64,000 bases of DNA from Acanthopleuribacter pedis (GTDB taxonomy: Bacteria > Acidobacteriota > Holophagae > Acanthopleuribacterales > Acanthopleuribacteraceae). Each line of letters begins with the position of its first letter. Within the stretch, counting starts at the first letter, position 1. Shown here piece after piece: positions 17,375 through 25,153 of this stretch. The notes under the pieces were generated by a model. The model did no database searches. It was not told where the DNA came from and was given only the letters and a program-made list of their open reading frames with translations. Both the position numbers and the translations under genes were made by a program. The stretch is from assembly GCF_017377855.1 (NCBI RefSeq), contig NZ_JAFREP010000001.1:1-64000 (forward strand), given 5' to 3'.

Positions 17375-17391
17375 TCTAGGCTCCCCATAAT
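17363..17391 (+). promoter_or_regulatory. Sigma70-type promoter of the TonB-dependent receptor gene
   Basis: Consensus TTGACA (17363-17368), 17-base spacer, CATAAT (17386-17391; five of six bases). This predicts a leader of about 480 bases before the GTG at 17880. Confidence 0.75.
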
Positions 17392-17467
17392 TCCTTCAAT
17401 TGGACGTGATCTCTACATGTTTCTCTTTATCGGTGTTCATGAGAGGCGATCATTTACCGCGTCTCAC

Positions 17468-17525
17468 GCGTTTCCCCCTCGCCCTTTCCGCTAGAAAAGG
17501 GCGAAACGCAATCAACGGTTGCGTT
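17468..17525 (+). promoter_or_regulatory. Possible alternative hairpins in the receptor mRNA leader
   Basis: CGCCCTTT (17480-17487) pairs with AAAGGGCG (17496-17503), and outer GCGTTT (17468-17473) pairs with AAACGC (17504-17509). The same AACGC can instead pair, within AACGCAA (17505-17511), with TTGCGTT (17519-17525). The two folds exclude each other, as in attenuators. No known riboswitch class is recognised. Confidence 0.35.
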
Positions 17526-17879
17526 AGGAGGGTTCCGCGTTCGTCGCGCCCTTGCTTTGGGTCTTCTTGATTGTTTCTCCCGGTCTGTTTCGCGTTTGCG
17601 CGGACGCCACCTCGAAGAATTTCGGGTTCTTCACGGCGCCGTGACCGATTGTGAACCGCTTGACCGCTTGCCGGTGTATCGATCCAACTGATCTGTACCC
17701 TTCCCCTCGGCCTCAAATCTCACACGACACAAGGAACCGCGCCTCGGCTCGGCATGGAACGCCTCCCGGCGTTCGTGATGGGTGAGTGTTTTTGTCCTCG
17801 GATGATCGGATCAAGTTCAGGCACCATTTCGGTGCTGCAGAGGTCCCGCAACGTATCCCCCACACACGGAGGTTTTCCA

Positions 17880-20699
17880 GTGTTGAGAAAACATGCTTTG
17901 ACCCCTCGCCCATCGGCGAACGCGTGGCTAAGCCTGGACCACACACGTTTGCAGCAGTGGCCCGCGGCTCCCTCGCGCCTTCTTTCCGCCCTTTTATTGT
18001 TGTGCTGGCTGGGTACCGGCGCGACCGTTTTGGCCCAGAGTAACGCCACCATTCAAGGTAAAATCGCCACCCCCGACGGTGCCCCCCTTTCCGACGCCCC
18101 TGTTTTGGCACGCAACACCGAAACCGGTATGGAGTGGAACGCCAACACCCAAAAAGACGGTGGCTATTATTTCTATTCCGTTCCCCCCGGTGTCTACGAG
18201 GTTCGCTTCGAACACGAGGGTTTTGAACCTCAGGTAAAACTGGCCAAGGTATTCATCGGCCAGAAAGCCATGATCAACTTTGAGGCGCGCCAAGGCAGCC
18301 TGTCGGAAGAGGTGACGGTGGTCGCCGAGGTCGATGTAAATGATTTGACCAAAAGCGATCTATCCATTCCGATTCGAAACGAGCAAATGGAAAAACTCCC
18401 TTTGAACGGTCGCAACTTCTTGGAAGTAGCAACGTTAGCTCCTGGCACCAAACCTGCCTCGGGCGGTGCATCGGGTTCTGGTTTGACCACGGGTGCCTCC
18501 ACGTCTTCCAGTCTGGGTTTTTATGTGGACGGCAGCGACCGCAAAAACGAAATCGTTGACGGCGGCATGGTCGGCCAATTTATTTCCTCTTCCAATGCCT
18601 TCCCGCTGAGCGCGATTCGCGAGTATCGGGTTGTCACCCAACTCTACAAAGCCGAATTCGCCAAGGCCAGCGGCGGCGTGGTCACTGCCGCGACCAAGTC
18701 CGGCACCAACGAACTGGGCGGCGAGATCTTCTTCACCTATCGCGACAAAGATCTGAACAGCCGCAACGCCTTCGCCTCCGAAAAACCCGCGTACGAACGC
18801 AACCAACTCGGTTTCTCCGTCGGCGGTCCGATCATCAAAGACAAACTGCACTACTTCCTGACCTACGAGGACACCCAAGTTGACGAGTTCTACGTTTCCG
18901 CGCCAAGCGGTGACTTCGCCGATCTCGGCGGTAACTTCGAAACCCCGCAAAAATCCAAACTCGGTTTCCTGCGTTTGACCTACAAGCCCGCGCCCGAACA
19001 CTTCCTCGACGTGTCGATTGACGACCGCGACGAATCCAACAAAGCCTACTGGTTGTGGTTCTCTCAGCCCTACACCGAGGACCGCGGCTTGGATTTCACC
19101 AACGACGTCACCAACATCAGCGCCAAGTACCAACTGGTTTCCGGGACGGCCTTACACGAGGTTCGTTTCAACTCCCAGGACTACGGTTGGGCAACCGGTA
19201 CCCTCGCGGACAACGGCCCCGGCTTGCGTTATCCCTCGGTTCACATCGGTCCTTTCTCCCACGCGCCTCAGGATTGGGCACAGGAACGCTACTCCTTGAA
19301 CTACGACATCAGCATGGGCGTCGGCAACCACTTTATTAAAGCGGGCATCGGCATGCAGCGTCTGCGTTACCAAGCCGAACAGCAGATTTTCTTTAATCCG
19401 CAGTTCGACTTCCTCACCGACGATGCGACCACCCCTTACCGCGCTTCCATCGGCGTGGGTGAACCCGGCATTTCCAAGTACAACACCCAATACGGCGTTT
19501 TCGTTCAAGACGACTGGACCGTTAACAACAAGTTAAGCCTGAGCCTCGGCTTCCGCTGGGACTACGAAACCGACATGCTGAACAACGATTTCGTAACCCC
19601 CGACCACGTCCGTACCGAGTTGTCCCCTTACTTCGACGACCGTTACTTCAGCGACGGCAGCAACCGCAAACCCTTTACCGACACCTACCAACCCCGTATT
19701 GGTTTCACCTACGATATCAATGGTGACGGCACCAAGTTCATCACCGGCGGCGTCGGTATTTTCTACGACCGCACCATCTGGAACGTGGCTTCCGACGAAG
19801 CGCTGCGCTACAGCTACCAAATCTTCAACATCAACTTCAGTGAAAACGGCGAAGGCAACACCCTGGCTTGGGACGATTCTTACTACAATCGCGCCAACCT
19901 CTTGGACCTGGTTTCCTCCGGTGAAACCGATCCGCCCGAGGTGTTCCTGATCCCCGACAACCTCAAGCCGCCCAAAACCACCCAGTTCAGCCTGGGTTAC
20001 CGTCAAAAAATCCAAGATGCCACGGTTAGCGTGAGTTACGTCGGTGTGCGCGGCGCCAACGAAACCGCGGTTTACGACGCCAACGCCAACGGCCAAATCC
20101 CCGGCTACGGCAAAATCAACGTCTGGACCGATGAAGGCAACTCTTGGTTCGACGCCTTCTACCTGTTCATCGACCGTCCCTACAAAAACGGTTGGTTCGG
20201 TCAGTTGTCCTACACCTTGGGTTGGGCCGACAACGAATCCGATTCGCTGTACTACGGCTACTGGCGTTACACCTCGGCCGACATGCTGCGCCGTGCGCCC
20301 GCCGTCACCGATGAACGTCACCGCGTTTCGGTTAACCTTGGCTTCGACTTACCTTGGAACATGCAGTTCAGCGGCTGGGGCACCTACGCCACCGGCACGC
20401 CTTACGACATCATCGTCGGTACCGATGAAAACGGCGACGGTTTCGTGAACAACGACTACCCCGAGGGCGCCGGCCGTAACTCCGGTCGTCGCGACGACAG
20501 CAAGGTGTTGAACCTGCGTCTGTCGAAAAAGGTCGACCTGCGCCAGTTCGGCTTCCAGGTTTATGTCGACGCCTTCAACGTGTTCGACTGGAAAAACTAC
20601 ACCAGCTACTTGAGCAACATGCAGTCGGAAAACTTCGGTCGCCCCAACGCGGCCGCGGATCCGCGCCAGATTCAAGTCGGTGGTACCTTTAGTTTCTAG
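17880..20699 (+). CDS. TonB-dependent outer-membrane receptor, Oar-like, probable chitin-oligomer uptake
   Basis: This 939-residue outer-membrane receptor is called from GTG 17880, which has GGAGG 7 bases upstream and is followed by a signal peptide (LLSALLLLCWLGTGATVLAQ). The frame is open to ATG 17754, but that stretch is not protein-like. After cleavage comes a carboxypeptidase-regulatory-like domain (NATIQGKIATPDGAPLS...), a plug (LPLNGRNFLEVATLAPG, ending in GGVVTAATKSGTNELGGEIF) and a 22-strand-type barrel ending in VGGTFSF with the terminal Phe typical of outer-membrane barrels. Such Oar-like receptors are expanded in Acidobacteriota and work without SusD. Its divergence from chitinase and its ROK-like operator support oligomer import. 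Its stop codon TAG is the first three bases of a dispersed repeat. The substrate is inferred. Confidence 0.92.
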   Translation: MLRKHALTPRPSANAWLSLDHTRLQQWPAAPSRLLSALLLLCWLGTGATVLAQSNATIQGKIATPDGAPLSDAPVLARNTETGMEWNANTQKDGGYYFYSVPPGVYEVRFEHEGFEPQVKLAKVFIGQKAMINFEARQGSLSEEVTVVAEVDVNDLTKSDLSIPIRNEQMEKLPLNGRNFLEVATLAPGTKPASGGASGSGLTTGASTSSSLGFYVDGSDRKNEIVDGGMVGQFISSSNAFPLSAIREYRVVTQLYKAEFAKASGGVVTAATKSGTNELGGEIFFTYRDKDLNSRNAFASEKPAYERNQLGFSVGGPIIKDKLHYFLTYEDTQVDEFYVSAPSGDFADLGGNFETPQKSKLGFLRLTYKPAPEHFLDVSIDDRDESNKAYWLWFSQPYTEDRGLDFTNDVTNISAKYQLVSGTALHEVRFNSQDYGWATGTLADNGPGLRYPSVHIGPFSHAPQDWAQERYSLNYDISMGVGNHFIKAGIGMQRLRYQAEQQIFFNPQFDFLTDDATTPYRASIGVGEPGISKYNTQYGVFVQDDWTVNNKLSLSLGFRWDYETDMLNNDFVTPDHVRTELSPYFDDRYFSDGSNRKPFTDTYQPRIGFTYDINGDGTKFITGGVGIFYDRTIWNVASDEALRYSYQIFNINFSENGEGNTLAWDDSYYNRANLLDLVSSGETDPPEVFLIPDNLKPPKTTQFSLGYRQKIQDATVSVSYVGVRGANETAVYDANANGQIPGYGKINVWTDEGNSWFDAFYLFIDRPYKNGWFGQLSYTLGWADNESDSLYYGYWRYTSADMLRRAPAVTDERHRVSVNLGFDLPWNMQFSGWGTYATGTPYDIIVGTDENGDGFVNNDYPEGAGRNSGRRDDSKVLNLRLSKKVDLRQFGFQVYVDAFNVFDWKNYTSYLSNMQSENFGRPNAAADPRQIQVGGTFSF

Positions 20700-20903
20700 C
20701 CCGCATTTCTCACAAGGATTCGTAGCGAGAAGCTGAAAGCCTTGTGAGTACGAAGATTACGACCGAGAGCAAACGGAGCGGGGCCGACCTTTCGGCGTAG
20801 CAGCGCTACGTCGCGTATTGATCGACTGAGTAAAGCGGAAGGCCGCCCCCTCGTAATCGCATGGGTTGCCCCGCAGCAGAACGCCTTGTGAGAAAAGCGG
20901 GCC
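20697..20903 (-). repeat. Dispersed inverted-repeat element, family 2, copy A
   Basis: A 207-bp MITE-like element. The left end GCCCGCATTTCTCACAAGG and right end CCTTGTGAGAAAAGCGGGC are near-perfect inverted repeats. The interior matches copy B (51838-52115) read on the other strand: GGGGCAACCCATGCGA, ACGAGGGGGCGGCCTTCCGC and AATCTTCGTACTCACAAGG blocks. The first three bases are the receptor's stop codon. Confidence 0.8.
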
Positions 20904-21106
20904 AATTTTTGTCCTCGTCCGTACGATCCCCGGAGACCCAACCCCCCGGCTCATGGCTCGCATGAGTCTGGGTCTCCTCCATAACCCCCCCTTGCAGCGC
21001 AACGTGCCGTCCCCCCGGTTCGTTGCGCTGTTCCCTTTTTGGCGACCTTTGTTCGGGTGGTTTCCTTGATTCGCCCGCCGTTCGCGGGCTGAACGCGCGG
21101 TGCAAT

Positions 21107-21150
21107 TGAAAAACCCCGACACACCGGGCTGGGGCCGAGGGGTCGGGGTT
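21107..21150 (-). terminator. Intrinsic terminator of the ankyrin-TonB gene
   Basis: On the minus strand AACCCCGAC / GTCGGGGTT form a 9-bp stem followed directly by TTTTTC, some 50 bases after the stop codon. Confidence 0.75.
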
Positions 21151-21199
21151 GTGCTTGGGGAACCTTGCTTTCAGGAAGGCTTTATATTGTTTGGTTGGG

Positions 21200-22774
21200 T
21201 TAGCTCCTTTTGAGCCTTTTGTTGAACTTGCGGCGCAAGTCGGCGCGGCGTTTATTCTGGATTTTGCGAGGACTGTCAAGAACAAAGCCTTGGCTGACAA
21301 ACGGGGTTCCGTTGCCTTGAATCACGAAATCAAGCTTTAAGGTCATGCGGACATCCACCGGTTTCCCTTCCCTTTGCCCAGGTTGAAACTGCCATTGGCG
21401 CAATGCCCTGACCGCTTCTAACTCGAAACCGTACACCCAGTCATGCATGCCGCGCAGCACGCGAATATCGCTCACCTGCCCGTCTTTGCGCAGGATCGCT
21501 TCAAGAATAACGCTCGCGTTCATTTTAAGGGCCGTTGCCGCTTGGGGATAACGGGGCGGTACTTTTTGGGTGAAGGTGGGTGGGGTGACGTCGGGGCACA
21601 GGTTCGAGAAAACCAGTTCGACGGGTTCACATGCGTCGTCGCTTTTGACAGTCCCGATGTGGCTTTTCTTGACCAAACGCTTCATTTTTTTGAAGTTGGT
21701 TAGGTTTTGATCGAAATGAAGTGGTTGGCCTGCTTCGGTGCGACCGTAAAGCGTGCCGCCCTCGCCCCGGAGCAACATCACCATGGCCTCATCGTCGTTG
21801 AGCACGGCGACGCCCAGCGCCGTTTTCCCGCTTGGCGTGATGAGGTTGGCGTCGGCGCCTTTTTCCAATAACAAGCGGGTTAAGGCGAGGTTGCGGGCCC
21901 GCACGGCGCGGATGAAATAACCTTCTCCCCGGCTGTTTTTCGTTTCGATATCGGCGCCTTGTTCGAGGAGAAAAGCGAACATGGCGGGCGAGGCATGGGC
22001 ACTCGCAAAACCCAGCGGGGTTCCGAAATGGGGAAAATGGTGGTTGAGGTGTTCCTTAAATTGAGGGTGCGCCTTAAGCGTGTCGATGTCCTCGTGAAGA
22101 ACCGCGCGCAAATACGGGGGGAGATGGTAGTCGGCCCCGGGGGCGATGTCGCCTTCGAGGCGGATGCGTTTGTGGTCGGCTAGCAACAGCAGGACATCGT
22201 GGCGACGAAACAAGCTCGCGTAGTCAATGACGCCCGCGCTAAAGCTGTCGGTGACGGTGTGGTCCGCGCCATGCTCCAGCAGCAATCGGATCAACAGGGT
22301 GTTGCCGCTTTTAACCGCCGCCAAAAGGGGCGTGTCGAGGAACAGGTCAAAGGTTTCAATATCCGCGCCCGCCTCCAGCAAGATGCGGGTGGCGGCGACA
22401 TGGCGCCGGTGTACCGCGATCATTAACGGGGAGCGTTCCAAGTCATTGCGGCGATTGGGATCGGCGCCCCGTTCGAGCAGGGTTTGGAGCGCGTTGACAC
22501 GGTGTTTCTTCGCGGCCAGGTGGAGCGCCGTGTTGCCGTTTTTATCGACGGCGTTGAGATCCGCGCCGGCGTCGATCAGGGCTTCAATGACGGCTGGATG
22601 GTCGTGGTGAACAGCCAGCATCAGCGGGGTGCTTCCGCCTTTCAATGATGTGTTTAACTGGTCGCTCGAGAACGGGGCGAGGGCTTGGGGCTCGCCGTTT
22701 TTGACAGCTTCGACAAGGGTTTTTGGTGCCGAATAAAACGTTGTTGCAAGCAGCAACATCCATAATTGGGTCAT
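21200..22774 (-). CDS. Secreted ankyrin-repeat protein with C-terminal TonB domain
   Basis: This 524-residue protein opens with a short signal (MTQLWMLLLATTFYSA), followed by roughly ten ankyrin repeats: GGSTPLMLAVHHDHPAVIEALIDAGADLN, NGNTALHLAAKKHRVNALQTLLERGADPN and later SRGEGYFIRAVRARNLALTRLLLEKGADA. Residues about 397-483 form a TonB C-terminal domain (PPRYPQAATALKMNASVILEAILRKDGQV... AVRALRQWQFQPG). Classical TonB has an inner-membrane anchor and a Pro-rich span. Here the span is an ankyrin solenoid, and the signal may serve as anchor or be cleaved. It lies convergent to the TonB-dependent receptor, so it may couple to that receptor or scaffold periplasmic proteins. Domain calls are secure; the partner is inferred. 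Confidence 0.85.
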   Translation of the reverse strand: MTQLWMLLLATTFYSAPKTLVEAVKNGEPQALAPFSSDQLNTSLKGGSTPLMLAVHHDHPAVIEALIDAGADLNAVDKNGNTALHLAAKKHRVNALQTLLERGADPNRRNDLERSPLMIAVHRRHVAATRILLEAGADIETFDLFLDTPLLAAVKSGNTLLIRLLLEHGADHTVTDSFSAGVIDYASLFRRHDVLLLLADHKRIRLEGDIAPGADYHLPPYLRAVLHEDIDTLKAHPQFKEHLNHHFPHFGTPLGFASAHASPAMFAFLLEQGADIETKNSRGEGYFIRAVRARNLALTRLLLEKGADANLITPSGKTALGVAVLNDDEAMVMLLRGEGGTLYGRTEAGQPLHFDQNLTNFKKMKRLVKKSHIGTVKSDDACEPVELVFSNLCPDVTPPTFTQKVPPRYPQAATALKMNASVILEAILRKDGQVSDIRVLRGMHDWVYGFELEAVRALRQWQFQPGQREGKPVDVRMTLKLDFVIQGNGTPFVSQGFVLDSPRKIQNKRRADLRRKFNKRLKRS

Positions 22775-23037
22775 GGCATTCCTTCTTTGGTGGTAGAAAG
22801 CGGGAGCCGGTTGAGCCCGGCGTTGTCATAGGATGCATGGAAAAGATAATAGAAAACACTGTTGCGTCTTGATAAAGGTGTGTTGCAACAGGGGTTATCC
22901 CGGAACGCATGCGGAAAAACTGTAGCCCAAGGCGCTGGGGAGAGCTGAAAAGGGTCGGTAAAATTTGCGCAGGCGGCGCTGTTATTGTTGGAGGTGGTGT
23001 TTGGATGCTGTGTCGATTTTGCGTGAGGGGCGTTGGC
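22775..23037. other. Intergenic region upstream of the ankyrin-TonB gene
   Basis: About 260 bp holding the promoter of the ankyrin-TonB gene and the 3' side of the LysR gene. No boxes can be assigned confidently. Confidence 0.35.
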
Positions 23038-23940
23038 TCAACAAAATGAACGGGGTTGGTTCTGGAACCAGCTCTTGGTGAAACGTGCGAATCGGCGCAC
23101 GCGGCTGGGAACCACGTTACCGGGCGCGTAGAGCAGGACGACTGGAAACGTGGGGAGCTTGTAGTCGGCGAGCAGGCGCACCAGGCGGCCGGCGCTCAGG
23201 TGCTCTTCCACCGCGTAGGAAGGCATGCGGGCGATGCCTGCATCGTCGAGCAAGGCCTGCATCATCATAAAGTGGTAGTTGGTGCTGAGCCGACTCGGCA
23301 CGGTCACTTCAATTACCCCGCTATCTTTGGTGAACCACCAGCGGTTGACGGGGTCGGGATTGCAGTTAAGCAGGCAGTGGTGATCGGCCAGATCCATTGG
23401 CGTGGTCGGGGTGCCGTGTTTGGCGAGGTAACCGGGCGAAGCGACCACCCATTCGTGCATGCTCGTGAGCGGCAAGGCGATGTGGTCGGCGGGTAAATCG
23501 TGGGAAATGCGGATTGCGATGTCGATGTCGTCGCGGACCAGGTTCATTTTTTGGTTTTCCAAGATGAGTTGCGCGGTGATCCCCGGATATTGATCGCAAA
23601 AGGCGCGCACCAAAGGGTCCATATAGGCCTGGCCGAAGGTTACGGGTGCGGTGATGCGCAACAACCCGGCGACCATGCCTTGCTGTTCGGCCAATTCCTC
23701 CACGGCCTGTTCCGCGATTCCGGTCAAGCGGCGACAGTGTTCGAGGAAGCGGGCCCCATCGGCGGTGAGTTGTAGGGCGCGGGTGGTGCGTTGCAACAGG
23801 CGGGTTTGCAAGCGGGTCTCCAAGGTGCCGATCTTTTTGCTTACCAGCGATTTGGAGACACCGAGCGCCCGCGCGGCGGCGGTCATGCTGCCTTCCTCCG
23901 CTACCTTGGCAAAAACCACCATCGGTTCCAATAAATCCAT
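23038..23940 (-). CDS. LysR-family transcriptional regulator
   Basis: This 300-residue regulator has an N-terminal winged helix-turn-helix (about 1-60: FAKVAEEGSMTAAARALGVSKSLVSKKIGTLETRL) and a C-terminal periplasmic-binding-protein-like effector domain (about 90-290). It is in the CrgA/DsdC-like branch that has RTTRALQLTADGARFLEHCR after the HTH. It is divergent from a short-chain dehydrogenase across a 105-bp gap, the classic arrangement in which the LysR protein controls both its own gene and the neighbour. The effector cannot be read from sequence. Confidence 0.93.
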   Translation of the reverse strand: MDLLEPMVVFAKVAEEGSMTAAARALGVSKSLVSKKIGTLETRLQTRLLQRTTRALQLTADGARFLEHCRRLTGIAEQAVEELAEQQGMVAGLLRITAPVTFGQAYMDPLVRAFCDQYPGITAQLILENQKMNLVRDDIDIAIRISHDLPADHIALPLTSMHEWVVASPGYLAKHGTPTTPMDLADHHCLLNCNPDPVNRWWFTKDSGVIEVTVPSRLSTNYHFMMMQALLDDAGIARMPSYAVEEHLSAGRLVRLLADYKLPTFPVVLLYAPGNVVPSRVRRFARFTKSWFQNQPRSFC

Positions 23941-23961
23941 GTAGGTTCCTATTGTCGCATT

Positions 23962-23981
23962 TTGGAAACAATGTGTTTCAA
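23962..23981. promoter_or_regulatory. Candidate LysR-type binding site
   Basis: TTGGAAACAATGTGTTTCAA is an imperfect dyad with T-rich and A-rich ends in the middle of the LysR/SDR divergent gap, the usual place for an activator site. Confidence 0.4.
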
Positions 23982-24045
23982 GCTTCTAGCTTATCATCGC
24001 TGCCGATTTGGTGCATATTTAGGCCCAACAAATTGAAGGAGGTCC

Positions 24046-24840
24046 ATGATGGACTTGGGCTTAAAAGGAAAATTGGCATTGGTTACCGCAAGCAGCGGCG
24101 GTATTGGTGAGGCGATTGCGCGGGTTTTGGCCGGCGAGGGTGTGCGCGTGATTGTTTCCGGCCGAAGCCAAGAAAGCGTCGAAAAAGCACAAACACGCAT
24201 CCGCAACGCGGTTTCCAACGCCGATTTGTTGTCTTTGGTGGGCGATTTGGGAACGGCGGCGGGTGCCGAGGTTGCGATTGCCGCCTTTCCCGATGTGGAT
24301 ATCCTGGTCAACAACCTGGGGATTTACGAGGCGAAACCTTTTGCTGAGATTCCCGATGAAGATTGGCAGCGTTTGTTTGACATCAATGTCATGAGCGGGG
24401 TGCGCCTCAGCCGTCACTATTTGCCACGAATGATCGAACGCAACAGCGGTCGCATCATCTTTATCTCCAGTGAATCCGGGGTGCAGATCCCACCCGAAAT
24501 GGTTCACTACGGCATGACCAAATCGTGCCAATTGGCCATTGCGCGGGGAATGTCGGAGTGGACCAAGGGTACCAAGGTTACGGTTAACACGGTCATGCCG
24601 GGACCGACCCTAACGGAAGGCGTCGAGGCCTTCATCGCGGGCATGGACGAAGCGGGAGCTGCTGATGAAGCGGCCCAGCGTCGCTTCATCCAAACACATC
24701 GCAACACCAGTTTGACCCAGCGGTTGGGTGATCCGGTCGAAATCGGCGCGACGGTTGCCTTCTTGGCGAGCCAATGGGCGGGGTCGACCAATGGTGCCGC
24801 GGTTCGCGCCGAGGGCGGCCTGCTGCGCTCACTTGTTTAA
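24046..24840 (+). CDS. Short-chain dehydrogenase/reductase
   Basis: This 264-residue cytoplasmic NAD(P)-dependent oxidoreductase has GGAGG just before two adjacent ATG codons; either could start it. The Rossmann motif TASSGGIGEAIA is near residue 15, NNLG near 90, and the catalytic Ser (ISSES) and YGMTK (Y-x-x-x-K) near 145-165. VMPGPTLTEG is the usual post-catalytic loop. It most resembles classical SDRs annotated as 3-oxoacyl-ACP reductase-like or glucose dehydrogenase-like, but the substrate cannot be assigned. It is likely controlled by the divergent LysR protein. Confidence 0.92.
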   Translation: MMDLGLKGKLALVTASSGGIGEAIARVLAGEGVRVIVSGRSQESVEKAQTRIRNAVSNADLLSLVGDLGTAAGAEVAIAAFPDVDILVNNLGIYEAKPFAEIPDEDWQRLFDINVMSGVRLSRHYLPRMIERNSGRIIFISSESGVQIPPEMVHYGMTKSCQLAIARGMSEWTKGTKVTVNTVMPGPTLTEGVEAFIAGMDEAGAADEAAQRRFIQTHRNTSLTQRLGDPVEIGATVAFLASQWAGSTNGAAVRAEGGLLRSLV

Positions 24841-25153
24841 CCTGGTTCGTTAACTCGGAACCTTCTTTATACGTGGGGGATAACCATCCCCCTACCTTCT
24901 GGTGTGTATTTGTTTCATTTTTTCGCGAAATACCTTGAATCTCCTACTTTGTTCCACATTTTCGACACAATCGCTTTCTAGATTAGCCTTCCAAGAGGAA
25001 TAACACGGTTCAACAATCGACCCATCGAATTTTGTAACTTGTTTGCAATGCGATGCTTGTGTGCTTGCTTAGATTGCTTCTTGAACTGCTGCCGACCCAA
25101 ACCCTTGTCGCGATTTTCAGCTAAGACGACAAGGTTATCTCTCGGAGGCTTCC
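24841..25153. other. Intergenic region, promoter of the secreted lectin-like gene
   Basis: About 310 AT-rich bases upstream of a strongly translated-looking gene (CGGAGG-type site before ATG 25154). I see no convincing -35/-10 pair and no gene. Confidence 0.4.

Noticed and set aside
17754-17879. ATG 17754 as the receptor start
   Set aside because: It adds 42 residues of poor composition before the signal peptide and ignores the strong GGAGG that precedes GTG 17880.
17392-17879. A known riboswitch in the receptor leader
   Set aside because: I recognise no conserved core of the cobalamin, glmS or other common classes; only generic hairpins are visible.
23962-23981. An intrinsic terminator in the LysR/SDR gap
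   Set aside because: The dyad is imperfect, has no following T-run and lies between divergent starts, so a regulator site is the better reading.
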